Shown: positions 1 through 5,553, numbered from the stretch's first letter. The stretch: 5,961 nucleotides of DNA from Flavobacteriales bacterium (GCA_020437875.1 JAGQVR010000177.1:1-5961), one strand, 5' to 3'. The notes: generated from the letters alone by a model not told the origin. Made by a program: numbers and translations.

Positions 1-1883
1 GGCACATGGCGCCTGTCCTCGAACACGATGTCATCAGCGATCATCGCGTTCACCTCGTGCTCGATGGTCGCCAGCTCCTCAGGCGTCACCTTGGCGAAGT
101 GACTGATGTCGAAGCGCAGGCGATCGGGTGCCACGAGCGAGCCTTTCTGCTCCACGTGTGTCCCGAGGTTCTTGCGCAGGACGTGGTGCAGCAGGTGCGT
201 GGCGGTATGGTTCTTCGCCGTGAGACCGCGGCGCTGCGTGTTCACCTGTGCGGTGAGCGGCTTGCTCACATCCTTCGGCAGCTCCTTCGTGAAGTGGATG
301 ATCAGCTGGTTCTCACGCTTGGTATCGATCACCTCGGTCTGGTCGTCGCCTTGGATCAGCCAGCCCTGGTCGCCGACCTGGCCGCCGCCTTCCGCGTAGA
401 ACGGTGTGCGGTCCAGCACGATCTGGAATTGGTCGCCGCCCTTGCCACTCACCTTCCGGAAGCGGAGGATGCGGGCTTCGGTGCTCAGGTCGTCGTAGCC
501 GACGAAGGAAGTCTCTCCCTTGCCTAGTTCCACCCAATCGCCTGTGGTGACCGCAGTGGCAGCCCGTGAACGTTCTTTCTGCTTCTGCAGCTCGGCCTCG
601 AAGCCGGTCATGTCCACCTCCTTCTTCTGCTCGCGTGCGATCAGCTGCGTGAGGTCGATGGGGAATCCATACGTATCGAACAGTTCGAAGGCACGGTCAC
701 CGGCAAGCGTTCCCTTGCTCTCGGCGAGGGCCTGCTCCAAGCGCTTCGTACCCTGCTCCAAGGTGCGCAGGAAGGTCTTCTCCTCTTCCTGAATCACGCT
801 CTCGATCAGCTGCTGCTGTTTGCGCAGTTCGGGGAACTGGTCGCCCATCTCCTTCACAAGCGTCGACACCAGCGTGAACATGAATGGCTCGCTGAAGCCG
901 AGGAAGCTGTAGCCGTAACGCACGGCGCGGCGCAGGATCCTACGGATCACATAGCCCGCTCCGGTGTTGCTCGGCAGCTGGCCATCGGCGATGGCGAATG
1001 AGATCGCGCGCAGGTGGTCGGCGATCACGCGCATGGCGATGTCGTCCTTCTCCGCCTTGCCGTAGGTCTTCCCGCACTGCTTCGCGATGGCCTGGATCAG
1101 CGGCTGGAACACATCGGTGTCGTAGTTGCTGCGCTTGCCCTGCAGCACCATGCACAAGCGTTCGAAGCCCATGCCGGTATCCACGTGCTGGGCGGGCAGC
1201 GTCACCAGCGAGCCATCGGCCTTGCGCTCGAACTGCATGAAGACGTTGTTCCAGATCTCGATCACCTGCGGATGGTCGTTGTTCACCAGCTCACGGCCGG
1301 GCTTCTGCGCCTTCTCCTCTGCGGTGCGAACATCCACGTGGATCTCGGTACAGGGTCCACAGGGACCCGTGTCGCCCATCTCCCAGAAGTTGTCCTTGCG
1401 GCTGAAGGGCAGGATGCGTTCCTCGGGCATGAACTGCTTCCACAGCGCGCGCGTCTCCTCATCCGCAGGTAGGCCGTCCTTCTCGTCGCCACCGAAGTAG
1501 GTGACGTAGATGTCCTCCTTGTTGATGCTGTAGGTGTCCACCAACAGTTCCCATGCCCACTGGATCGCCTCCTTCTTGAAGTAGTCGCCGAAGCTCCAAT
1601 TGCCGAGCATCTCGAACATTGTATGGTGGTAGGTGTCGATACCCACTTCCTCGAGGTCGTTGTGCTTGCCCGATACGCGCAGGCACTTCTGTGTGTCGGC
1701 GATCCGTTTGTGTTTCGCCTCGCGGTTGCCCAGGAAGAGGTCCTTGAACTGGTTCATGCCCGCGTTGGTGAACATGAGCGTGGGGTCGTCCTTGATCACC
1801 ATGGGCGCACTGGGCACGATGGTGTGGCCCCGCTGGGCGAAATGGTCGAGGAACTGCTGGCGGATCTGCTGGCTGGTGAGCAT
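1..1883 (-). CDS. alaS: Alanyl-tRNA synthetase (partial, C-terminus beyond window start)
   Basis: Charges tRNA-Ala with alanine in the cytoplasm and hydrolyses mischarged Ser/Gly-tRNA-Ala. Reading the minus strand from the ATG at 1883-1881 gives 627 uninterrupted codons to the window edge; the family is usually about 875 residues, so roughly 70% is present. Visible in order: class II catalytic core with FTNAGMNQFKD near the N-terminus, R69 in CLRVSGKHNDL, motif 2 around TMFEMLGNWSFGDYF (from residue 88), GDTGPCGPC, and motif 3 HVDTGMGFERL with D235; then the helical tRNA-recognition region; then the editing domain with FYAEGGGQVGDQG (from 495) and the zinc-binding HxxxH pair H559/H563. R69, D235 and the HxxxH pair fall at or near the E. 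coli AlaRS positions, which supports this start. The second zinc pair (CxxxH) and the C-Ala domain would lie outside. No Shine-Dalgarno is seen. It is divergent from the M23 gene. Confidence 0.98.
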   Translation of the reverse strand, partial: MLTSQQIRQQFLDHFAQRGHTIVPSAPMVIKDDPTLMFTNAGMNQFKDLFLGNREAKHKRIADTQKCLRVSGKHNDLEEVGIDTYHHTMFEMLGNWSFGDYFKKEAIQWAWELLVDTYSINKEDIYVTYFGGDEKDGLPADEETRALWKQFMPEERILPFSRKDNFWEMGDTGPCGPCTEIHVDVRTAEEKAQKPGRELVNNDHPQVIEIWNNVFMQFERKADGSLVTLPAQHVDTGMGFERLCMVLQGKRSNYDTDVFQPLIQAIAKQCGKTYGKAEKDDIAMRVIADHLRAISFAIADGQLPSNTGAGYVIRRILRRAVRYGYSFLGFSEPFMFTLVSTLVKEMGDQFPELRKQQQLIESVIQEEEKTFLRTLEQGTKRLEQALAESKGTLAGDRAFELFDTYGFPIDLTQLIAREQKKEVDMTGFEAELQKQKERSRAATAVTTGDWVELGKGETSFVGYDDLSTEARILRFRKVSGKGGDQFQIVLDRTPFYAEGGGQVGDQGWLIQGDDQTEVIDTKRENQLIIHFTKELPKDVSKPLTAQVNTQRRGLTAKNHTATHLLHHVLRKNLGTHVEQKGSLVAPDRLRFDISHFAKVTPEELATIEHEVNAMIADDIVFEDRRHV

Positions 1884-1902
1884 GGCGGGCTGCGGCTGTC
1901 GG

Positions 1903-1919
1903 CTTTCGGGCTGCGAAAG
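1903..1919. repeat. Small inverted repeat in the alaS/M23 divergent promoter region
   Basis: Arms ctttcg (1903-1908) and cgaaag (1914-1919) are perfect inverted copies separated by 5 bases. One arm coincides with the candidate alaS -7 box. A second overlapping dyad pairs gggct (1908-1912) with agccc (1926-1930). It could be an operator, or chance in a GC-rich spacer; the arms are short. Confidence 0.3.
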
Positions 1920-1921
1920 TA
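1914..1921 (-). promoter_or_regulatory. Candidate -7 box for alaS (TACTTTCG)
   Basis: On the minus strand this reads TACTTTCG, one base from the Bacteroidota -7 consensus TAnnTTTG, and ends 30 bases before the alaS ATG. A start about 7 bases downstream would leave a leader of roughly 24 bases. No TTG was found at a suitable -33 distance, so support is moderate. Confidence 0.4.
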
Positions 1922-1958
1922 CCGAAGCCCGTTGCACCGTTGCCCGGCGGAGGACGGT

Positions 1959-1966
1959 TAACTTCG
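1959..1966 (+). promoter_or_regulatory. Candidate -7 box for the M23 peptidase gene (TAACTTCG)
   Basis: TAACTTCG matches TAnnTTTG at all but one fixed position and ends 9 bases before the ATG at 1976, predicting a very short leader. TTG triplets at 1932-1934 and 1940-1942 sit 24 and 16 bases upstream, flanking the usual spacing, so a -33 element is uncertain. Confidence 0.45.
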
Positions 1967-1975
1967 CCATCCGCC

Positions 1976-2947
1976 ATGGCCGAGCAGAAGTACCGGTTCA
2001 ACCCCAAGACGCTCAACTTCGAGCGGATCCGGCTTTCGGCCTGGCAGAAGACGAAGCGCACCCTGCTGGCCCTGACCCCTGGCCTGCTGGTCGGTGTGCT
2101 AGGCATCTTCCTGGTCTACCAGTTCGTGGACAGCCCGAAGGAGGCCAACCTCCGTCGGGAGAATCAGCAGCTCCTGCTCCAGTATGAGCTGATGAACAAG
2201 CACCTGGGCGAGGTGGAGTCGGTGCTGGCGGACGTACGCCGGCGTGACGACAACATCTACCGGGTGATCTTCGAGGCTGACCCCCTGCCGGCAAGCATGC
2301 GTATGGCCGGTGCGGGTGGCGTGGACCGCTACAAGGACCTCGGCGGCTTCGCGAGCAGCGAGATGGTCGTGGGCACGAAGAAACGCCTCGATGCCCTGGC
2401 CCGCCAGCTGGTGGTGCAGAGCCGCTCCCTGGACGAGGTGGCCTCCCTGGTGCTGCGCAAGAAGGAGATGCTCGCCTGCATCCCGGCCATCCAGCCCATC
2501 CCGAACGAGGACCTTACCGCCACGGCCGGCGGCTATGGCATGCGCATACACCCGATCCACAAGATCCCGAAGTTCCACGCCGGCATGGACTTCACCTCGA
2601 AACAGGGTACACCCATTTATGCCACAGGCGATGGCAGGGTGACCTTCGCGGATTATTCGACCAATGGTTATGGCATGCACGTGATCGTGGACCATGGCTT
2701 CGACTACGAGACGCTCTACGCCCACCTGAGCGAATTGAAGGTGCGCAAGGGTCAGAAGGTGAAGCGTGGCGATGTGATCGGCCTGGTGGGAAATACCGGA
2801 CTGAGCGCTGGACCACACCTGCACTACGAGGTACACAAGGGCGGCCAGGCGGTGGACCCCGCGAACTATTACTTCAACGACCTCTCTCCCGAGGAGTATG
2901 CACGCATGTTGGAACTATCGCGGAACGCCGGTCAATCGCTTGACTAG
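1976..2947 (+). CDS. Membrane-anchored M23 family metallopeptidase (LytM-type, probable peptidoglycan endopeptidase)
   Basis: Zinc endopeptidase of the lysostaphin/LytM type, expected to cut peptide cross-links of peptidoglycan in the periplasm. The 323-residue protein has a basic cytoplasmic tail (1-29), one hydrophobic helix (about 30-50), a charged probable coiled coil (about 54-95) with more helix at 130-165, then the M23 domain (about 180-297). The zinc ligands H201 and D205 (HAGMD) and H283 (HLH), plus catalytic H250 (YAHLS) and H281, are all present, so it looks active rather than a degenerate activator. The ATG at 1976 is chosen because it begins MAEQKYRFNP, typical of this group as I recall it, and lies just after the -7 box. 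A TTG at 1940 would add 12 residues but lies upstream of that box. The MerR gene follows after 27 bp, probably co-transcribed. Cutting specificity cannot be read from the sequence. Confidence 0.93.
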   Translation: MAEQKYRFNPKTLNFERIRLSAWQKTKRTLLALTPGLLVGVLGIFLVYQFVDSPKEANLRRENQQLLLQYELMNKHLGEVESVLADVRRRDDNIYRVIFEADPLPASMRMAGAGGVDRYKDLGGFASSEMVVGTKKRLDALARQLVVQSRSLDEVASLVLRKKEMLACIPAIQPIPNEDLTATAGGYGMRIHPIHKIPKFHAGMDFTSKQGTPIYATGDGRVTFADYSTNGYGMHVIVDHGFDYETLYAHLSELKVRKGQKVKRGDVIGLVGNTGLSAGPHLHYEVHKGGQAVDPANYYFNDLSPEEYARMLELSRNAGQSLD

Positions 2948-2955
2948 TACATTCG
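2948..2955 (+). promoter_or_regulatory. Possible internal -7 box for the MerR gene (TACATTCG)
   Basis: TACATTCG begins at the base after the M23 stop codon and ends 19 bases before the MerR ATG. It has the same TAnnTTCG form as the boxes of neighbouring genes, which could let MerR be transcribed separately from M23. No -33 element was recognised, so a chance match within an operon remains possible. Confidence 0.3.
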
Positions 2956-2962
2956 CATCAAC

Positions 2963-2970
2963 GGAGGAGG
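2963..2970 (+). promoter_or_regulatory. Strong Shine-Dalgarno site of the MerR gene
   Basis: GGAGGAGG lies 4 bases before the ATG at 2975 (7 bases if the first GGAGG is used). It fixes the MerR start and is the only strong ribosome binding site seen ahead of any of the seven genes. Confidence 0.7.
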
Positions 2971-2974
2971 AACC

Positions 2975-3325
2975 ATGCCCTGGAAAGAGAAGACGATCGA
3001 GAAGCTCTATTGGTCCATCGGTGAGGTGGCCGAACAACTGGGCGTGAACACCTCCCTGATCCGCTACTGGGAAAAGGAGTTCGGCTCGTTGAAGCCCAAG
3101 CGCACCGGCAAGGGCGACCGCCTCTACACCAAGAAGGACATCGAACAGATCCAGCGGATACAGCACCTGGTGAAGGAGAAGGGATTCACCCTGCAGGGCG
3201 CGCGCGAACAGCTGCGCAAGGCCGACCAGGTGGAGGAAGCCGCCGTGCTGGACATCGACGTGCTCCGCGACCGACTGCTGGAGATCCGCACCAAGCTCGT
3301 GGCCCTGCGCAACGGCGGGCAGTGA
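2975..3325 (+). CDS. Small MerR family transcriptional regulator
   Basis: DNA-binding regulator of the MerR type, 116 residues. The winged helix-turn-helix occupies about residues 12-80: WSIGEVAEQLGV then SLIRYWEKEF (helix-turn-helix), GDRLYTKKDI (wing and following helix) and the region ending REQL. The remainder, about 86-112, is a short leucine-rich helix suitable for an antiparallel dimer coiled coil. There is no C-terminal ligand domain and only hydrophobic or charged residues after the HTH, with no cysteine anywhere, so metal sensing of the classic MerR kind is not expected. Short MerR proteins beside an M23 peptidase and alaS are, from memory, common in Bacteroidota; their target and signal are not known to me. 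The start is set by a strong Shine-Dalgarno. It is likely in one operon with the peptidase and converges on rfaD. Confidence 0.92.
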   Translation: MPWKEKTIEKLYWSIGEVAEQLGVNTSLIRYWEKEFGSLKPKRTGKGDRLYTKKDIEQIQRIQHLVKEKGFTLQGAREQLRKADQVEEAAVLDIDVLRDRLLEIRTKLVALRNGGQ

Positions 3326-3341
3326 GCGCTCAGCAGCGCCG
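3313..3341. repeat. GC-rich dyad spanning the two convergent stop codons
   Basis: TGAGCGCTCA (3323-3332) is a perfect 10-bp palindrome made of the MerR stop TGA, a GC core and the rfaD stop read from the other strand. It is flanked by cggcg (3313-3317) and cgccg (3337-3341), inverted copies nearly on the same centre. This might act as a weak two-way terminator, but neither side has a convincing T-run, so function is unproven. Confidence 0.3.
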
Positions 3342-4298
3342 CCCTTCCTTCAAGTAGTTCGTCACGTAGTCCTTCACCCCGTCCTCGAGGCTGGTGAACG
3401 GTCGATCATAGTCGATACCGATCAGCTTGCGCATGTCGGCCTCCGTGTAGTACTGGTACTTGTCGCGGATGTCCGCCGGCGTGTCGATGAAGGTGATGTG
3501 CTCCGGTCTGCCCAGCGCTGAGAAGGTGGCCCGCGCCAGGTCGAGGAAGGTGCGCGCCCTGCCGCTGCCCAGGTTGTACAGCCCGCTGTGCTTCCGATGC
3601 TCCATCAGGAAAAGGCAGACGTTGCAGAGGTCCTTCACGTACACGAAGTCGCGGAGCTGCTCGCCATCCCTGTAATCCGGGCGATGGCTGCGGAAGAGCT
3701 TCATACCCCCTGTGGCCTGGATCTGGTTGAAGGCATGGAAGACCACACTCGCCATCCGCCCCTTGTGGTACTCGTTCGGGCCGTACACGTTGAAGAACTT
3801 GAGGCCCGCCCAGAAGAAGGGCTTCCTCTCCTGCTCCAGCGCCCACTTGTCGAAATCGTTCTTGCTCTCGCCATACGGGTTGAGCGGCTTCAACTTGTAC
3901 GGCAGTGCATCATCCGCATCGCTGTAGCCGAGGTCACCATCGCCGTAAGTAGCGGCGGATGAGGCGTACACGAGCGGGATACCGTACTTCACACAGGCCT
4001 CCCACATACGCTGGCTGTAGTGCAGGTTCAGCTCGTCGAAGACCGCCTTGTCGAAGAGCGTGGTATCGGTACGTGCGCCCAGGTGGAAGATGAACTGCAC
4101 GAGACCCTCGTTCTTGTCGAGCCAGTCGAAGAACACGCTCCGTTCCACGCGCGCGGTCAGCTTCTTGCCTTCGAGGTTCGCCGCCTTGTCCGGGTGGGAG
4201 AAGTCGTCCACCGCCACGATGTCCTGCCAGCCCGCCCGAAGCAGTTCGCCGATCAGGGCACTGCCGATGAAGCCCGCGGCTCCGGTGACGATGATCAT
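3330..4298 (-). CDS. rfaD: ADP-L-glycero-D-manno-heptose 6-epimerase
   Basis: Also called hldD. It converts ADP-D-glycero-D-manno-heptose to the L-glycero form, the last step in making the heptose donor for the lipopolysaccharide inner core, in the cytoplasm with bound NADP. The 322-residue protein matches the E. coli enzyme (about 310) along its length. An extended short-chain dehydrogenase fold is shown by the Rossmann motif TGAAGFIG (5-12), YASSAATYG (111-119) and the catalytic YxxxK pair Y142/K146 in YGESK. Family-specific stretches are KFFNVYGPNEYHKG with K179 (equivalent to E. coli K178), MASVVFHAFNQ, RDFVYVKDL and YNLGSGRA. These separate it from UDP-glucose epimerases. The start ATG lies 4 bases from a -7-like box, with no Shine-Dalgarno. 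It stands alone, with no other heptose genes (hldE, gmhA, gmhB) in the window. Confidence 0.96.
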   Translation of the reverse strand: MIIVTGAAGFIGSALIGELLRAGWQDIVAVDDFSHPDKAANLEGKKLTARVERSVFFDWLDKNEGLVQFIFHLGARTDTTLFDKAVFDELNLHYSQRMWEACVKYGIPLVYASSAATYGDGDLGYSDADDALPYKLKPLNPYGESKNDFDKWALEQERKPFFWAGLKFFNVYGPNEYHKGRMASVVFHAFNQIQATGGMKLFRSHRPDYRDGEQLRDFVYVKDLCNVCLFLMEHRKHSGLYNLGSGRARTFLDLARATFSALGRPEHITFIDTPADIRDKYQYYTEADMRKLIGIDYDRPFTSLEDGVKDYVTNYLKEGRRC

Positions 4299-4302
4299 GC
4301 GG

Positions 4303-4310
4303 CGAAGGTA
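4303..4310 (-). promoter_or_regulatory. Candidate -7 box for rfaD (TACCTTCG)
   Basis: On the minus strand TACCTTCG ends 4 bases before the rfaD ATG. If transcription starts about 7 bases past the box, the first base would fall at or just inside the start codon, giving a leaderless or almost leaderless mRNA. The -33 region would overlap the opposing box; no TTG is seen there. Confidence 0.5.
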
Positions 4311-4332
4311 GGGCCGAGGGTCGTCGTCCCCC

Positions 4333-4340
4333 TACCTTTG
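4333..4340 (+). promoter_or_regulatory. -7 box for the pterin operon (TACCTTTG)
   Basis: TACCTTTG is an exact match to the Bacteroidota -7 consensus TAnnTTTG and ends 6 bases before the ATG at 4347. This predicts transcription beginning at or within a few bases of the start codon. No clear -33 TTG is present. Confidence 0.6.
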
Positions 4341-4346
4341 CAGGCC

Positions 4347-4766
4347 ATGCCCATCGTATTCATCACACGGCGCGAACGATTCAGCGCCGCGCACAAGCTA
4401 GCTCGACCTGAGTGGAGTGCAGAGCAGAATCAGGCCACCTTCGGCAAGTGCTCCAATCCGAACTGGCACGGGCACAATTACGAGCTCTGGGTCACCGTAA
4501 AAGGTGAGCCGAGCGCGGAAACGGGCTTCGTGGTGGACTTGAGCAAGGTGAGCGCGATCATGCAGGAAACCGTCATCAGCAAGCTCGACCACAAGAACAT
4601 CGACCTCGATGTGGACTTCATGAGGGGGCGGTTGAGCAGCACCGAGAACCTGGCCATCGCCATTTGGGAGCAGCTGCGCGAACCGATCGAAGCCCTGGGT
4701 TGTTCCCTGCACGCAGTGAAAGTGCAGGAGACCGAGAACAACTACGTGGAATACCATGGCCAATAA
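4347..4766 (+). CDS. 6-pyruvoyl-tetrahydropterin synthase / QueD family protein (PTPS-like motif)
   Basis: Zinc enzyme of the PTPS/QueD fold acting on 7,8-dihydroneopterin triphosphate in the cytoplasm; 139 residues, the normal family length. Zinc ligands are H16 (FSAAHKL), H41 and H43 (HGHNY). The nucleophile is C35, followed by D81/H82 in LDHKN, which complete the triad known from the mammalian enzyme; E128 in QETENN is the likely pterin anchor. The active-site stretch CSNPNWHGHNY has five residues between Cys and HGH, as in animal PTPS (CNNPNGHGHNY), not the three usual in QueD (CxxxHGH). 6-Pyruvoyl-tetrahydropterin is therefore a likely product, though 6-carboxy-tetrahydropterin for queuosine cannot be excluded. 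The ATG at 4347 is chosen over in-frame upstream starts because it follows the promoter box, begins the conserved domain (VFITRRERFSAAH) and avoids overlap with rfaD. Its last 11 bases overlap folE. Confidence 0.93.
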   Translation: MPIVFITRRERFSAAHKLARPEWSAEQNQATFGKCSNPNWHGHNYELWVTVKGEPSAETGFVVDLSKVSAIMQETVISKLDHKNIDLDVDFMRGRLSSTENLAIAIWEQLREPIEALGCSLHAVKVQETENNYVEYHGQ

Positions 4767-5421
4767 GCGACCAACGCGGGGACAGGGCGGGGCGAAAGGC
4801 ATTGAGCGCGAGCCGCAGGGCGAAGGCTACGAGCGCATCGACCAATACGACACGGCCCTGGTGAAGCGCATCAGCGGCCACTACGGCGATATCCTCAAGG
4901 CCATCGGCGAGGACCCCGAACGGGAAGGTCTGCTGAAGACCCCGGAGCGCGTGGCCAAGGCCCTGCAATACCTCACGCACGGCTACGACATCGATCCCGC
5001 GAAGATCCTGAAGAGCGCGCTCTTCAAGGAGGATTACAGCCAGATGGTGCTGGTGAAGGACATTGAGATCTATTCCATGTGCGAGCACCACATGCTGCCC
5101 TTCTTCGGCAAGGCCCACGTGGCTTACGTGCCCAACGGCCGCATCACCGGGCTCAGCAAGATCCCCCGCGTGGTGGACGCCTTCGCCCGCCGCCTGCAGG
5201 TGCAGGAACGCCTGACGAACGAGATCCGCGATTGCATCCATGACACCCTCAAGCCCCACGGCGTGGCGGTGGTGATGGAATGCGACCACCTCTGCATGCG
5301 CATGCGTGGGGTGCAGAAGCAGAACAGCGTGACCACGACCAGTGCCTTCACAGGCATCTTCCTCAAGGACCAACGCACCCGCGAGGAGTTCATCAAGCTC
5401 ATCAGCGCCCGTCTGCACTGA
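4756..5421 (+). CDS. folE: GTP cyclohydrolase I
   Basis: Converts GTP to 7,8-dihydroneopterin triphosphate and formate, the first step of folate, biopterin and (through QueD) queuosine synthesis; a toroidal cytoplasmic decamer in known members. The 221 residues match E. coli FolE in length. Zinc ligands are C109 and H112 (SMCEHHMLPFFG) and C180 (HLCMRMRGV); H111 and H178 correspond to catalytic histidines. Other family stretches are GLLKTPERVAKA (58-69), GRITGLSKIPRVVD (128-141) and the C-terminal TTTSAFTG. Three intact zinc ligands mark the zinc-dependent FolE, not zinc-independent FolE2. About 30 N-terminal residues are polar, Gly/Arg/Lys-rich and poorly conserved. The ATG at 4756 lies inside the upstream pterin synthase gene (11-bp overlap, different frame), with no Shine-Dalgarno or promoter box, which suggests translational coupling in a two-gene operon. 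Confidence 0.97.
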   Translation: MANKRPTRGQGGAKGIEREPQGEGYERIDQYDTALVKRISGHYGDILKAIGEDPEREGLLKTPERVAKALQYLTHGYDIDPAKILKSALFKEDYSQMVLVKDIEIYSMCEHHMLPFFGKAHVAYVPNGRITGLSKIPRVVDAFARRLQVQERLTNEIRDCIHDTLKPHGVAVVMECDHLCMRMRGVQKQNSVTTTSAFTGIFLKDQRTREEFIKLISARLH

Positions 5422-5425
5422 GTCG

Positions 5426-5470
5426 GAAGGCTCATCACCGTTCAGGCTGACCACCTGGTGATCGGCCTTC
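5426..5470 (+). terminator. Hairpin after folE, possible terminator without a T-run
   Basis: Starting 4 bases after the folE stop, gaaggc-tc-atcacc (5426-5439) pairs with ggtgat-cg-gccttc (5457-5470), 14 positions with one C/C mismatch and one G-U wobble. The 17-base loop can add agg/cct (5444-5446 with 5454-5456). The position fits transcription termination of the pterin operon, but no T-run follows (agtcacgaac), so it may instead stabilise the 3' end or be regulatory. Confidence 0.5.
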
Positions 5471-5485
5471 AGTCACGAACACGCA

Positions 5486-5515
5486 TCGTTGCGCACTGAT
5501 CCACATGCGCAGCGA
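5486..5515. repeat. Inverted repeat upstream of the Bax inhibitor-1 gene
   Basis: tcgttgcgca (5486-5495) and tgcgcagcga (5506-5515) match as inverted copies at 9 of 10 positions (the other is a T/G wobble), with a 10-base spacer. It ends 11 bases before the -7-like box at 5527, covering the region where -33 contacts would be, so it is a candidate operator. It could also be a second 3' hairpin of the folE transcript. Confidence 0.5.
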
Positions 5516-5526
5516 CACCGACGCTC

Positions 5527-5534
5527 TATCTTCG
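5527..5534 (+). promoter_or_regulatory. Candidate -7 box for the Bax inhibitor-1 family gene (TATCTTCG)
   Basis: TATCTTCG fits TAnnTTTG except for one base and ends 19 bases before the ATG at 5554, predicting a leader of about 12 bases. No -33 TTG is seen at the usual distance. Confidence 0.5.
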
Positions 5535-5553
5535 TGCCACCTACCAACCAGCA

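Larger units (their letters stand above)
4303..4340. repeat. Inverted repeat formed by two outward-facing -7 boxes
   Basis: cgaaggtaggg (4303-4313) and ccctacctttg (4330-4340) are inverted copies matching at 10 of 11 positions, separated by 16 bases; one further pair (4302/4341) extends it. Each arm contains the -7-like box of the gene on its own side, rfaD to the left and the pterin synthase to the right. The symmetry could arise simply from two promoters sharing a sequence, or could be a binding site for a dimeric regulator. Confidence 0.6.

Noticed and set aside
6..527. Plus-strand open frames inside the alaS region
   Set aside because: The minus-strand alaS frame is unbroken and carries the editing-domain motifs; the plus-strand products look like antisense shadows.
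1940..1975. TTG start that would lengthen the M23 peptidase by 12 residues
   Set aside because: The added residues are not family-like, the TTG lies upstream of the -7-like box at 1959, and the ATG at 1976 begins a typical N-terminus.
1459..2106. Minus-strand open frame of 215 codons crossing the alaS/M23 boundary
   Set aside because: It is out of frame with alaS on the same strand and antisense to M23, with Pro/Arg/His-rich composition and no domain.
2099..2836. Long minus-strand open frame of 245 codons opposite the M23 gene
   Set aside because: Its protein is His/Val/Leu-rich with no recognisable domain, and the plus strand encodes an intact M23 enzyme; open antisense frames are expected in GC-rich codon-biased genes.
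4020..4346. Upstream in-frame extension of the pterin synthase through the rfaD gene
   Set aside because: It is antisense to the clearly coding start of rfaD, adds over 100 residues unlike the family, and passes over the promoter box; the ATG at 4347 fits the family length.
4618..5454. Minus-strand open frame of 278 codons opposite folE and the end of the pterin synthase gene
   Set aside because: It is antisense to two genes with complete active sites and has the same low-information, His/Ala/Leu-rich composition as other antisense frames here.
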